Shown in pieces: positions 45,452 through 55,263 of a stretch of DNA of 64,000 bases (position 1 is its first letter; every line of letters starts with the position of its first letter). The position numbers were made by a program, and so were the translations under genes. The notes beneath the pieces were generated by a model, which saw nothing but the letters and a program-made list of their open reading frames with translations, was not told the origin of the DNA and made no database searches. Origin of the DNA: Methylobacter sp. KS41 (lineage in GTDB: Bacteria; Pseudomonadota; Gammaproteobacteria; Methylococcales; Methylomonadaceae); the NCBI GenBank assembly GCA_002862125.1, contig PHSP01000001.1, forward strand, positions 62,001 through 126,000. The letters run 5' to 3'.

Positions 45452-47001
45452 GTATCACTATCTATGTTCCATGCGACTCCAGCGCCATTTCGCTCGGCGC
45501 TAACGGTGTCGCCGCAGCTATCGCCAAGGAGGCAGAAAAACGAAACATTGAGATTGAGTTAATCCGTAATGGCTCAAGAGGCATGTTTTGGCTGGAGCCA
45601 CTGGTTGAAGTAGCCACGGAACAAGGGCGAGTAGCCTATGGCCCCGTTCATTCCGGCGATGTTTCTGGCCTGTTTGATGCTGACTTTATTCAAGGGGGCG
45701 CGCATAATCTGGCTCTGGGTCTGACAGAAGAGCTGGATTACCTGAAAAAACAACAACGCCTGACCTTTGCCCGTATCGGCAAGACCGATCCGGTCAGCCT
45801 GGATGATTATCTCAACAATGATGGCTATCGCGGCTTAAGCAACGCCTTAAACCTGCCCCAGACTGATATTGTTAAAGCAGTCACTGATTCAGGCTTGCGT
45901 GGGCGCGGCGGCGCGGCCTTCCCTACAGGCATTAAATGGAATACGGTGCTTAATACTCCATCAGAGCAAAAATACATTATCTGTAATGCCGATGAAGGCG
46001 ATTCCGGCACATTTTCCGATCGCATGGTCATGGAAGGCGACCCCTATGTTTTAATCGAGGGCATGACCATCGCCGGCCTGGCTGTCGGCGCAACCCAGGG
46101 CTATATCTATTTACGTGTGGAATATCCTCACGCCCGCGAAGCGCTGCAAACCGCTATTGAAAAAGCTTATCAAGCCGGTTACCTGGGCGACGATATTCAA
46201 GGCAGTGGCAAAGCCTTCCATCTTGAGGTTCGCCTGGGCGCGGGTGCCTACATTTGCGGCGAAGAAACCTCCTTAATGGAAAGCCTTGAAGGCAAACGCG
46301 GACTGGTTCGTTTTAAACCGCCCTTACCCGCCATCAGCGGATTATTTGGCAAACCCACCGTCGTTAATAACGTCATTTCCCTGGCCTCAGTGCCGGTCAT
46401 TCTGGATAAAGGCGGTGATTATTACCGTGATTTCGGCATGGGCCGCTCGCGCGGCACCCTGCCCCTCCAACTGGCTGGGAATATTAAACGCACCGGCCTG
46501 GTTGAACTGGCATTCGGCGCTACCTTGCGGGAACTACTATACGATTTCGGCGGCGGCTCGGCTTCAGGACGCCCCATCAGAGCGGTACAAGTCGGCGGGC
46601 CTTTAGGAGCTTACTTGCCTGAATCACAATTTGATACGCCATTGGATTATGAAGCTTTCGCCGCAATTTGGGCGGTTCTGGGGCATGGCGGAGTAGTAGC
46701 TTTTGACGACACTGTCGACATGGCTGAAATGGCGCGTTACAGCATGGAGTTTTGCGCAATCGAATCCTGCGGTAAATGCACGCCCTGCCGCATTGGTTCC
46801 ACCCGAGGCGCTGAACTCATGGATGACATTATCAAAAGACGCGACATGAATAAAAACATTCCACTGTTACGCGATCTTTGCAATACCCTACTAAACGGTT
46901 CGCTATGTGCATTAGGCGGCATGACTCCCTATCCAGTGCTGAGCGCTTTAAATCATTTCCCGGAAGATTTCGGGATAGATGATAAAGCCAACGCAGCCTG
47001 A
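45448..47001 (+). CDS. fdsB: NAD-dependent formate dehydrogenase beta subunit (NuoF-like)
   Basis: A 517-residue diaphorase subunit. The N-terminal part is a thioredoxin-like domain (1-110), followed by the NADH/FMN-binding NuoF domain ([39 protein letters not shown]) and the [4Fe-4S] site [12 protein letters not shown]. It reduces NAD+. Confidence 0.95.
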   Translation: MSITIYVPCDSSAISLGANGVAAAIAKEAEKRNIEIELIRNGSRGMFWLEPLVEVATEQGRVAYGPVHSGDVSGLFDADFIQGGAHNLALGLTEELDYLKKQQRLTFARIGKTDPVSLDDYLNNDGYRGLSNALNLPQTDIVKAVTDSGLRGRGGAAFPTGIKWNTVLNTPSEQKYIICNADEGDSGTFSDRMVMEGDPYVLIEGMTIAGLAVGATQGYIYLRVEYPHAREALQTAIEKAYQAGYLGDDIQGSGKAFHLEVRLGAGAYICGEETSLMESLEGKRGLVRFKPPLPAISGLFGKPTVVNNVISLASVPVILDKGGDYYRDFGMGRSRGTLPLQLAGNIKRTGLVELAFGATLRELLYDFGGGSASGRPIRAVQVGGPLGAYLPESQFDTPLDYEAFAAIWAVLGHGGVVAFDDTVDMAEMARYSMEFCAIESCGKCTPCRIGSTRGAELMDDIIKRRDMNKNIPLLRDLCNTLLNGSLCALGGMTPYPVLSALNHFPEDFGIDDKANAA

Positions 47002-47022
47002 TAATGACACGAGGATTCAATC

Positions 47023-49875
47023 ATGAGCATCAATAAAGAACAAGATTTTGGCACACCTGCCAGCACCAGCGCCCAGTTAGTCACTCTGGAAATTGATGGT
47101 TTTAAAGTCACCGCCCCGGCAGGAACTTCCATTATGCGGGCAGCGGCAAGCATCGGCATTGACATCCCTAAGTTGTGCGCAACAGACAGCATTGAGCCGT
47201 TCGGCTCGTGCCGGCTTTGCGTTGTTCAGATTGAAGGCGGCCGCGGCATGCCGGCTTCCTGCACTACCCCCGTGTCAGAAGGCTTGAAAGTTGTTACGCA
47301 AAATCAGAAACTGGCTGATGTCCGCCGCGGCATTATGGAACTTTATATTTCCGATCACCCGCTCGATTGCTTGACCTGTTCAGCCAATGGCGATTGCGAA
47401 CTGCAAGATATGGCCGGGGCGGTGGGTTTGCGCGAAGTGCGTTACAATCCCGTTGAGACGCATCTTAATGCGGTCAAGGATGAAAGCAATCCTTACTTTA
47501 GTTTTGATCCCAGCAAATGTATCGTCTGTTCGCGTTGCGTCAGAGCCTGCGAAGAAACCCAAGGAACCTTTGCCTTAACCATTGATAGCCGCGGCTTTGA
47601 TTCCAAAGTTTCACCTAGTCAAAATCAAGCGTTCATGGATTCCGAATGCGTATCCTGCGGAGCATGCGTCCAAGCCTGCCCAACCGCAACCCTGATGGAA
47701 AAGTCGGTGATCGACAACGGTCAGCCGGAACATGCGATCATAACCACCTGTGCTTATTGCGGAGTCGGCTGCTCCTTCCGGGCGGAAATGAAAGGCGAGC
47801 AAGTTGTCCGCATGGCGCCGCATAAAGACGGCAAGGCCAATCACGGTCACTCCTGTGTCAAAGGCCGTTTTGCGTTTGGTTACGCCACTCATAAAGACCG
47901 CATCACCAAGCCCATGATCCGCGCCAGCATTAAAGACGCATGGCAGGAAGTCAGCTGGGAAGAAGCCATTAATCATGCCGCCTCGGAATTGAAACGCATA
48001 CAGGCAAAATACGGTAAAGATTCTATCGGCGGCATTACCTCTTCCCGTTGCACCAACGAAGAAGTCTACATCATGCAAAAACTGATACGCGCTGGTTTCG
48101 GCAATAATAATGTCGATACCTGCGCGCGGGTTTGCCATTCCCCCACCGGTTACGGACTTAAACAGACTTTTGGCGAATCATCAGGCACTCAGGATTTTGA
48201 CTCGGTTATGAAAGCCGATGTCATTATGGTGATCGGCGCCAACCCAACGGACGGGCATCCTGTTTTCGGCTCATTCATGAAAAAGCGCCTTCGCGAGGGG
48301 GCAAAATTGATAATCGTCGACCCGCGTGAAATCGATCTGGTCAGAAATTCACCGCATGTCCATGCCGATTTTCATTTGAAATTGCGCCCCGGTACTAATG
48401 TCGCCTTGATCAATGCCTTGGCTCATGTCATCGTAACAGAACAGCTGATGGATGAAGCCTTTGTAAATGAGCGTTGCGATGTCTTCTCATTTGCAAAATG
48501 GGAAACGTTTATCGCCCAGGAGCATAACTCGCCCGAGGCGACAGAATCCATAACAGGCGTTGCCGCCGCTGATGTGAGAGCGGCGGCAAGACTCTATGCC
48601 ACCGCCGGTAATTCCGCAATTTATTATGGCTTGGGCGTCACCGAGCACAGCCAGGGCTCCACTTCGGTTATCGGCATAGCCAATCTGGCTATGGCTACGG
48701 GCAATTTGGGACGTGTCGGCGTTGGCGTAAATCCTTTACGCGGGCAGAATAATGTTCAGGGTTCTTGCGATATGGGCTCTTTCCCGCATGAGTTTCCCGG
48801 CTACCGGCATGTTTCCGATCCGGCCACGCACCAATTGTTCGAAAACGCATGGCAGGCTGAATTGAGCTCGGAACCCGGCTTGCGGATTCCCAATATGTTT
48901 GATGCGGCGCTGGATAAAAGCTTTATGGGGCTGTACTGCGAAGGCGAGGACATAGCCCAGTCAGACCCGGATATTCAGCATGTGCACAGCGCCTTGCGTT
49001 CAATGGAATGTGTCATTGTTCAGGATCTATTCCTCAATGAAACGGCAAAATTCGCTCACGTCTTTTTTCCGGGCTCATCCTTTTTAGAAAAAAACGGCAC
49101 ATTTACCAATGCTGAACGGCGCATATCGCCGGTGCGCAAAGTCATGAGCCCATTAGCCGGTTATCAGGACTGGGAAGTGACCCAAAAGCTGGCGAATGCT
49201 ATGGGCTACCCGATGAATTACAGTCATCCATCGGAAATCATGGCTGAAATAGCCAGCCTTACGCCAACTTTTGCCGGCGTCAGTTATGAAAAAATCGACC
49301 AGCTGGGCAGCATACAATGGCCGTGCTATGATGAAGCATCGGCAGGCACGCCGATCATGCATGAACAATCCTTTATGCGCGATAACGGCAAAGGCTTGTT
49401 TATGCTAACCGAATATGTCGCCACGCACGAACGCACCAGCCGTAAATTCCCGTTAATTTTGACCACGGGACGCATATTGTCGCAATACAATGTCGGCGCT
49501 CAAACTCGCCGCACTGACAATGTTGCCTGGCACTCTGAGGATCGCCTGGAAATCCATCCGCATGATGCTGAAGACCGCGGCTTAAAAACCGGCGATTGGG
49601 TAGGCATTCAAAGCCGCGCCGGTGAAACCGTATTGCGCGCCTTGATTAGCGAGCGCGTTCAACCCGGCGTGGTGTACACCACCTTCCACTTCCCGGAATC
49701 GGGCGCCAATGTCATCACGACCGATAACTCTGATTGGGCGACCAATTGCCCGGAATACAAGGTAACCGCCGTGCAAGTCAGTAAAGTCAGCCAACATTCT
49801 GAATGGCAGGAAAATTACCAGGCCTTTACGGAAACCCAGCTGGATCTGCTCGAACAAGGCATCAATAATGGCTAA
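47023..49875 (+). CDS. fdsA: NAD-dependent formate dehydrogenase alpha subunit (Mo-pterin)
   Basis: A 950-residue catalytic subunit. Clusters appear in order: [2Fe-2S] (CATDSIEPFGSCRLC), His-Cys site (DHPLDCLTC), two 4Fe-4S motifs (CIVCSRCVRAC, CVSCGACVQACP), and the CAYCGVGC cluster of the Mo-pterin domain. The molybdenum ligand is Cys in DTCARVCHSPTGYG, not selenocysteine. The C-terminal molydopterin-binding domain includes LILTTGRILSQYN. Its stop overlaps fdhD by 8 bp. Confidence 0.96.
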   Translation: MSINKEQDFGTPASTSAQLVTLEIDGFKVTAPAGTSIMRAAASIGIDIPKLCATDSIEPFGSCRLCVVQIEGGRGMPASCTTPVSEGLKVVTQNQKLADVRRGIMELYISDHPLDCLTCSANGDCELQDMAGAVGLREVRYNPVETHLNAVKDESNPYFSFDPSKCIVCSRCVRACEETQGTFALTIDSRGFDSKVSPSQNQAFMDSECVSCGACVQACPTATLMEKSVIDNGQPEHAIITTCAYCGVGCSFRAEMKGEQVVRMAPHKDGKANHGHSCVKGRFAFGYATHKDRITKPMIRASIKDAWQEVSWEEAINHAASELKRIQAKYGKDSIGGITSSRCTNEEVYIMQKLIRAGFGNNNVDTCARVCHSPTGYGLKQTFGESSGTQDFDSVMKADVIMVIGANPTDGHPVFGSFMKKRLREGAKLIIVDPREIDLVRNSPHVHADFHLKLRPGTNVALINALAHVIVTEQLMDEAFVNERCDVFSFAKWETFIAQEHNSPEATESITGVAAADVRAAARLYATAGNSAIYYGLGVTEHSQGSTSVIGIANLAMATGNLGRVGVGVNPLRGQNNVQGSCDMGSFPHEFPGYRHVSDPATHQLFENAWQAELSSEPGLRIPNMFDAALDKSFMGLYCEGEDIAQSDPDIQHVHSALRSMECVIVQDLFLNETAKFAHVFFPGSSFLEKNGTFTNAERRISPVRKVMSPLAGYQDWEVTQKLANAMGYPMNYSHPSEIMAEIASLTPTFAGVSYEKIDQLGSIQWPCYDEASAGTPIMHEQSFMRDNGKGLFMLTEYVATHERTSRKFPLILTTGRILSQYNVGAQTRRTDNVAWHSEDRLEIHPHDAEDRGLKTGDWVGIQSRAGETVLRALISERVQPGVVYTTFHFPESGANVITTDNSDWATNCPEYKVTAVQVSKVSQHSEWQENYQAFTETQLDLLEQGINNG

Positions 49876-50752
49876 CGACGCTGCCGCCGCAGTGTCGCCA
49901 TCAAGCGCCGCCGCGCCGCAACCGTTGCCATTGGAATTAGGCTGGCCCAGCTATCAACAGAGCAACGTTGACCGCTGGCGAGGCGGATTGCATGAACGAA
50001 AACAAGACTATATAGCCGAGGAAGCGCCTGTTTCATTGGTTTATAATGGGATACCCCATGTTGTTATGCTGGCGACGCCGACCGATCTTGAGGAATTTGC
50101 CTTAGGTTTCAGCATTACCGAAGGCATCATTAAAAGTCCGCATGAATTATTATCCGCGCGGGTTTATAACCGCTCCAACGGCATTGAAGTACAGCTAAAA
50201 ATTCCGGATCACCGTTTTCAATGCCTGACGGATAAGGGCCGTAACCTGACCGGCCGTACCGGTTGCGGTCTATGCGGCGCGAGTACCTTAAGACAAGCCA
50301 TCCGTCAACCCGCTCCTGTTAAAGGGGACTTAAGCCTATCCGCTGATGATTTGCATGACGCTTTAACAAATCTCAAAAAACACCAGAAACTCAACCAATT
50401 AACCGGCGCCGTCCATGCAGCTGCCTGGGCGGCTCCAGGACAAGGCATATTAAATATCAGGGAAGATGTAGGACGGCATAACGCGCTGGATAAATTGATA
50501 GGGTTTTTATTGCGCACCGGCAAGGACTTATCCGCCGGCTTTGTAATTGTTACCAGCCGGGCCAGTTATGAAATGGTTCAAAAAACCGCATGGGTCGGGA
50601 TTACCCTGCTTGCAGCCGTTTCCGCGCCTACCGGTCTGGCCATACGCCTGGCTAATGAGACAGGTCTCACCTTAATCGGTTTTGCCCGTGATGATCAGCA
50701 TGTGATATATACCCATCCGCAACGCTTAACCCATAGTAACTATCTTATTTGA
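49868..50752 (+). CDS. fdhD: Formate dehydrogenase accessory sulfurtransferase FdhD
   Basis: A 294-residue protein with EEFALGFSITEGII, the persulfide-forming CGLCGAST loop (Cys pair) and REDVGRHNALDKLIG. FdhD transfers sulfur from a desulfurase to the Mo cofactor of FdsA. It lies within the fds operon, overlapping fdsA. Confidence 0.94.
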   Translation: MANDAAAAVSPSSAAAPQPLPLELGWPSYQQSNVDRWRGGLHERKQDYIAEEAPVSLVYNGIPHVVMLATPTDLEEFALGFSITEGIIKSPHELLSARVYNRSNGIEVQLKIPDHRFQCLTDKGRNLTGRTGCGLCGASTLRQAIRQPAPVKGDLSLSADDLHDALTNLKKHQKLNQLTGAVHAAAWAAPGQGILNIREDVGRHNALDKLIGFLLRTGKDLSAGFVIVTSRASYEMVQKTAWVGITLLAAVSAPTGLAIRLANETGLTLIGFARDDQHVIYTHPQRLTHSNYLI

Positions 50753-50758
50753 TTAACG

Positions 50759-50974
50759 ATGAAAATAGAAAGACTGATCAAAATGGCCAATGATATTGGT
50801 GATTTTTTTAACGCCGAGAGCAATAAAGAAATCGCCGCTGAAGGAGTAACAAAACATATTTTAAGATCATGGGATCCAAGAATGCGCCGGGATATTATTG
50901 CCTATTGCCGTCAGGATGGCGCTGGCTTAAGCGAGCTGGTTAAAACAGCAATATCCAGACTTGAACGGGTCTAA
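50759..50974 (+). CDS. fdsD: Formate dehydrogenase delta subunit
   Basis: A 71-residue protein, MANDIGDFFNAESNKEIAAEGV within its N-terminal half and KHILRSWDPRMRRDI, the FdsD pattern. It is a small structural or assembly subunit of the complex and closes the fdsGBA-fdhD-fdsD run, six bases after fdhD. Confidence 0.9.
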   Translation: MKIERLIKMANDIGDFFNAESNKEIAAEGVTKHILRSWDPRMRRDIIAYCRQDGAGLSELVKTAISRLERV

Positions 50975-51366
50975 CGTTATTAACGCCACTGGAATTAAGC
51001 GGCCAAAGCACCAGCCGCAAACCATAATGCGAAACAACGCAATGGAGGAGCTATCTTGTTCCGCTTAAAGCAAACCTGCGCCATCCTTCGAAATGGCTCT
51101 TCCGGGCGTATCGAAGCGTACACAGAATATTTCTTCATTAGCAAAGCACTTCAGCTAGTACCGTCATGAACAGCAAGACATGACAGATATTGAAGAACCT
51201 TTGCAGGGGCGAATTCATTCGCCCCAGGCGATTAAAATCGCCCCACCCTCACCAACTTGCAAAACTCATCCGTTTTAAAAAAATCGCATCAATTCACCCC
51301 ATGCATCTGCAAATGCCTTATTATTAGCGCATTAAAACAACAAGCCCAAAAACCATACTAAAAATA
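50975..51366. other. Intergenic region with palindromes
   Basis: About 390 bp after fdsD. The only structure seen is the pair of palindromes at 51206-51242. No gene is supported. Confidence 0.5.
51206..51242. repeat. Tandem palindromes, REP-like
   Basis: GGGGCGAAT-TC-ATTCGCCCC (51206-51225) is a perfect palindrome, followed directly by GGCGAT-TAAA-ATCGCC (51227-51242). The first has the same general form as the nifK-nifT palindrome (a CGA/TCG arm around TTCA). Confidence 0.7.
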
Positions 51367-53598
51367 ATGAGCTATCCTTCAGAAGCGAAAACAGACCGGA
51401 GTTTATTCCTGATAGTATTATTTGCCGGAACTTTATTTATCAGCGCCTCGCTGATGTTTATTCTGCAACCCTTGTTCGGAAAGCTGTTATTACCCCTGCT
51501 CGGGGGCTCGCCGGCAGTATGGAACACCTGCATGGTGTTTTACCAAAGCATTTTGTTTCTCGGTTACCTTTATGCGCACGCCATTTCCACTCGCTTTAAT
51601 CAACACAGCCAAATCCGGATACATGCCGCCGTCATCCTTATCAGTTTCCTGGCCCTGCCGGTTGCCTTGCCCGAAAACACCGTTCCGCCAACTGAAAGCA
51701 ATCCGACATTCTGGCTGCTCTGGACTTTATTTCTGGCAATAGGCCTCCCTTATTTCGTGGTGTCAACCACAGCCCCGCTGATACAAAAATGGTTTGCCAA
51801 TATCGGCCACCATACCAGCCATGATCCTTACTATCTCTATGCCGCCAGCAATACGGGCAGTCTGATTGCTTTACTGAGTTACCCTTTTCTGCTTGAACCG
51901 GCTATTGGACTGGCCAATCAAAAAATGTACTGGAGCGTTGGCTACCTGATATTGTCCATTCTTATAGCGGGCTGTGCCTATGTATTGTGGAAAACCAGGA
52001 AAAATCCGGTTAGCATTGAAGAAAGCGCTCCCCTGGAAAAAATCAGTCTCTCCCGCAAATTGCACTGGCTGGCTTTGGCCTTCGTCCCATCCAGCCTGTT
52101 GTTAGGCCTGACCAACTTTATCAGCACGGATATCGCCTCCGTACCGTTACTATGGATTATCCCGTTAACCTTATATTTACTGTCTTTTGTTATCGTTTTT
52201 TCAAAGTGGAACGACAACATACATCCGGTAATGGTCAAGCTGCAGCCTATTGTATTACTGCCATTCATAGCTTACGCATTCATAAACCCGGCAGATTTGC
52301 CTTATTGGGCATATCTGTTCCTGCACCTGCTCGCTTTTTTCTTTGCCGTGATGGTCTGTCATGGCGAACTTGCCAAGGACAGACCTCATACGCAGTATTT
52401 AACAAACTTTTATCTGATCATGTCTTTTGCAGGCATGCTGGGCGGCATGTTCAATACCTTTGTCGCGCCTTTCATTTTCAATGGCATCTATGAATATCCG
52501 ATCATGATCGTCGCGGCGCTGTTACTGCGTCCCTGGCCGGAGGCGTCATTCAAAAAGGGCTTGCTTGTGCAAATTTCAGCCCCTGCCCTGCTGATCATTA
52601 CCGGCTTTATTCTTTATGCGAGCGTCAATAATTTGCTCCGGTATTTTGACGTGCTTGTCATCAGTTTAATTGCCTTGACACTATTAACTTATTTACTCAG
52701 GGCAAAACCGGCTGCTTTCGCCTTAATGACAGGCGCGATCATTTTTCTTGCCCTGGGACTGCATGGACTGTCATCTCACACCCTTTATCAGGGGCGCACG
52801 TTTTTTGGCGTTCTTGCCGTACGTGAAAGCATGTTGACCGATGAACATAATCAACCCGAAAAATACCATGAACTCTTTCACGGCACCACTAAACATGGGG
52901 CGGAGCGTCTGCCTGCAAACCTGGCAAAAATACCATTAACCTATTACAGCCGCCCTGGACCCATGGGGCAACTGTTTAAAGAATTTGATAACTCTAATCA
53001 AAACTGGACTATTGGCGTAGTCGGGCTAGGCGCAGGCGCTTTAGCGTGTTATTCCAAGGAACGGCAAAACTGGACATTGTATGAAATTGACCCTTTAGTT
53101 GTAGACATTGCCGGCAATCCCGCTTACTTCAATTACCTGAAACTATGCACCCATAACACCACAATACGCGTAGGCGATGCCCGCTTGTCATTGGAAAAAG
53201 AACCGGATCAAAAGTTTGATTTATTAGTAATGGATGCCTTTAGCTCGGACTCAGTGCCGACGCATTTGCTGACTCAAGAGGCGCTGGAGCTTTATTTCAA
53301 AAAACTGAAACCAAATGGCATACTGGCTTTTCATATCACTAATCGCCATCTGTTGCTAAAAAAAGTCTTATCCATTCATTCCGAGAATTTACATTTTCCG
53401 GCGCTTATAGAAGAGTTTAAACCTCAGCAGGAGTTACCGCTGGTCGTTGCGACGGATTGGGTAGTCATGGCGAAGAATCCTGAAACACTGTCGCCTCTGA
53501 GCCAGAGCCGCCTGGGTAACTGGCAAAAAATGCCGTTATATTTCGATATGAAACCCTGGACGGATGACTTCACCAATATAATCAGCATCTGGAAGTAG
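51367..53598 (+). CDS. Membrane protein fused to spermidine synthase-like domain
   Basis: A 743-residue protein. Residues 1 to about 480 form roughly 12-13 membrane helices with the family motif FGKLLLPLLGGSPAVWNTCMVFYQ. Residues about 540-735 are a spermidine synthase-like methyltransferase fold with VGLGAGALACY and DLLVMDAFSSDSVPTHL. Such fused proteins are widespread, but polyamine synthase activity has not been shown for most. Acid Asp residues for decarboxylated-SAM chemistry are only partly visible, so activity is uncertain. Confidence 0.85.
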   Translation: MSYPSEAKTDRSLFLIVLFAGTLFISASLMFILQPLFGKLLLPLLGGSPAVWNTCMVFYQSILFLGYLYAHAISTRFNQHSQIRIHAAVILISFLALPVALPENTVPPTESNPTFWLLWTLFLAIGLPYFVVSTTAPLIQKWFANIGHHTSHDPYYLYAASNTGSLIALLSYPFLLEPAIGLANQKMYWSVGYLILSILIAGCAYVLWKTRKNPVSIEESAPLEKISLSRKLHWLALAFVPSSLLLGLTNFISTDIASVPLLWIIPLTLYLLSFVIVFSKWNDNIHPVMVKLQPIVLLPFIAYAFINPADLPYWAYLFLHLLAFFFAVMVCHGELAKDRPHTQYLTNFYLIMSFAGMLGGMFNTFVAPFIFNGIYEYPIMIVAALLLRPWPEASFKKGLLVQISAPALLIITGFILYASVNNLLRYFDVLVISLIALTLLTYLLRAKPAAFALMTGAIIFLALGLHGLSSHTLYQGRTFFGVLAVRESMLTDEHNQPEKYHELFHGTTKHGAERLPANLAKIPLTYYSRPGPMGQLFKEFDNSNQNWTIGVVGLGAGALACYSKERQNWTLYEIDPLVVDIAGNPAYFNYLKLCTHNTTIRVGDARLSLEKEPDQKFDLLVMDAFSSDSVPTHLLTQEALELYFKKLKPNGILAFHITNRHLLLKKVLSIHSENLHFPALIEEFKPQQELPLVVATDWVVMAKNPETLSPLSQSRLGNWQKMPLYFDMKPWTDDFTNIISIWK

Positions 53599-53746
53599 AA
53601 ACCGGCATATTCCTAATGAACAACATACTAAAAGTTCTGTGAATTCATCAATCAACGAGGCGCTCCAACTGTAGCCGAAGAGCTCAAGAAGATGGGCATC
53701 CTCGCTACAGGGGCCGAGTCAATTCATGCATGTTCATAAATTTCGA

Positions 53747-53775
53747 TGGCTTTACCAAGGATTAGTCTCTATAAT
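53747..53775 (+). promoter_or_regulatory. Candidate promoter of the second cold-shock gene
   Basis: A consensus -10, TATAAT (53770-53775), with only a weak -35 at the proper distance (TGGCTT at 53747-53752). The predicted start of transcription near 53782 falls exactly before the hairpin at 53783. Confidence 0.5.
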
Positions 53776-53782
53776 GCACAAG

Positions 53783-53828
53783 TTATTAAATAGTTCTGCG
53801 CTCCGGACGCAAGGCTTCTATTTAATAA
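53783..53828 (+). promoter_or_regulatory. Long hairpin in the csp leader, candidate temperature-responsive RNA
   Basis: TTATTAAATAG and CTATTTAATAA are perfect 11-bp complements 24 nt apart; inside them TGCG pairs with CGCA around the loop CTCCGGA. The stem is A-T rich, so its stability should be temperature-sensitive. It lies at the very 5' end of the predicted 155-nt leader of the cold-shock gene. Confidence 0.55.
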
Positions 53829-53936
53829 AATTTGCATGTTAATCAGCACTTTTCAGAAATTCCAGCCGTTTTTTTCCTTATCGTGCCAGGTATGATTTGC
53901 AATAAAATATTTACATTCATTTATTGAGGAAGTTAC

Positions 53937-54143
53937 ATGGCAACAGGTATTGTTAAGTGGTTTAACGAATCCAAAGGGTTTGGTTTTATTTCTCCGAGCG
54001 ATGGCAGCGCGGATGTTTTTGTACACTTTTCCGCAATTGCGAGCGACGGCGGCTACCGCACTCTGGCTGAAGGCCAGTCGGTCAAATACGAAGTGGAATC
54101 AGGCGCCAAAGGCCCGCAAGCTTCAAACGTAACCAAAGCGTAA
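53937..54143 (+). CDS. Cold-shock domain protein
   Basis: A 68-residue CSD protein: [41 protein letters not shown] ribosome-binding GAGGAAG precedes the ATG. It is the closer of the two copies to the CspA type, with an RRM protein gene downstream. Confidence 0.95.
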   Translation: MATGIVKWFNESKGFGFISPSDGSADVFVHFSAIASDGGYRTLAEGQSVKYEVESGAKGPQASNVTKA

Positions 54144-54254
54144 GCTAAAACGTTACCTATCAACACTCAACTTCGCCTGAATTACCACGCGGGGTTGCGG
54201 CAAAACCGGCTTATCCGGTCAATCAACTCACCCCATTAATTTAGGATATGTCTT

Positions 54255-54521
54255 TTGAAACGACTTTTTGTAGGAAACTTACCTAGCGACGCCACTGAGG
54301 CAAGTGTTCAAGCTTTATTTTCAGAATACGGTAAAGTCCGCTCCATTCAACTTGTTGCCGATATATTTAGCGGTAAATGCCGGGGCTTCGGCTTTATCGG
54401 AATGGAAGGCCACGAAGCCAGGGCGGCTATTGCAGCGCTTGACGGCAACTTATATTGCGGAAAGCCTTTAAAAGTTAAATTTGAAGAGCCCGCTACCGGT
54501 AAAAATGGCAGACGCCATTAA
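54255..54521 (+). CDS. RRM-type RNA-binding protein
   Basis: An 88-residue protein with a single RNA recognition motif: RNP2 LFVGNLP at residues 4-10 and RNP1 CRGFGFIGM. The start is TTG with AGGATA upstream. Small bacterial RRM proteins of this kind often accompany cold adaptation. The gene follows the cold-shock gene by 111 bp. Confidence 0.9.
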   Translation: MKRLFVGNLPSDATEASVQALFSEYGKVRSIQLVADIFSGKCRGFGFIGMEGHEARAAIAALDGNLYCGKPLKVKFEEPATGKNGRRH

Positions 54522-55263
54522 TAACATTTCCCTCTGGCTGATTACTCACCGTCAATAGATATACAGCTATCCGGATAAATTTTGTCTATCCTGCGCGGGC
54601 TTGCCTCGCGCCTTAGCTTTAAAGGCAAGCTGCAAGCCCTGCAAAAAATATCCTTATCCCTGTAGCAGCAGCGAAAAATTAAACATTTCTGTTCAGCTAT
54701 AGCGCCTCGACGACTCGCCGCGAACGGAGAAAAGTAAATAGCTTCAACACAAACAACGTTCGATCCGGCCTTTCGGCTATTTTCGCCCCCCTATCTGATT
54801 CTTCCTTCCCTGATTTCATGATCACATATTCCACGGCTCTTTTTTACGCCATGGCATTGGATACCCCCTTCCAGGCTAGCATGACGGAATTGAGCATAAT
54901 CTGACAAAGTAGAAGCCAGCTCTATGTGAATCGTTGCAAGCAATAAGGTTTCCCACTGTAAATCACATAGGGCCGCATTGAATACTAACTCCTGATTGTA
55001 ATAATGAGTCTCGTAACTGGCTAATGTCACTGATAAACCTTGATTTTAGAAGCTTTTGCTTTATTATACAGACTAGGTTATTTTGCATTTATTGGCTGTT
55101 ATGACTTCTAATTCCGCTCCTTTTATGGGATTTGCAAGTTCCTCATTTACCAAGGATTTTAACCGGCATAGCTTGTAGTTAATTAAATTGAAACAAATCA
55201 AATCTATACTACAATGCTGACAGTTTTTATTCCTTTATTTAATAAACCACGGTAATAAATCAA
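54522..55263. other. Long intergenic region, no gene supported
   Basis: About 740 bp. A minus-strand GTG frame at 54791-55030 (79 residues) lacks a ribosome-binding site and any recognised pattern and is not called. A GGGCTTGC/GCAAGCCC inverted repeat with nested GCTTGCC/GGCAAGC arms lies near 54597-54645. The right end holds the promoter of the sugar transferase gene. Confidence 0.4.
55188..55215 (+). promoter_or_regulatory. Candidate promoter of the sugar transferase gene
   Basis: TTGAAA (55188-55193), 16-bp spacer, TACAAT (55210-55215), about 49 bp upstream of the GTG start. Confidence 0.5.

Larger units (their letters stand above)
53599..53936. other. Leader region of the second cold-shock gene
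   Basis: A 338-bp non-coding stretch holding the promoter and structured leader described at 53747-53775 and 53783-53828. An imperfect inverted repeat, CTGTAGC.../...GCTACAG, lies near 53669-53710. Confidence 0.5.

Noticed and set aside
47023-49875. Selenocysteine formate dehydrogenase
   Set aside because: The active-site position is a Cys codon in RVCHSPT and there is no internal TGA.
54791-55030. Minus-strand frame of 79 residues
   Set aside because: GTG start without a ribosome-binding site, atypical composition, and no recognised pattern; treated as chance.
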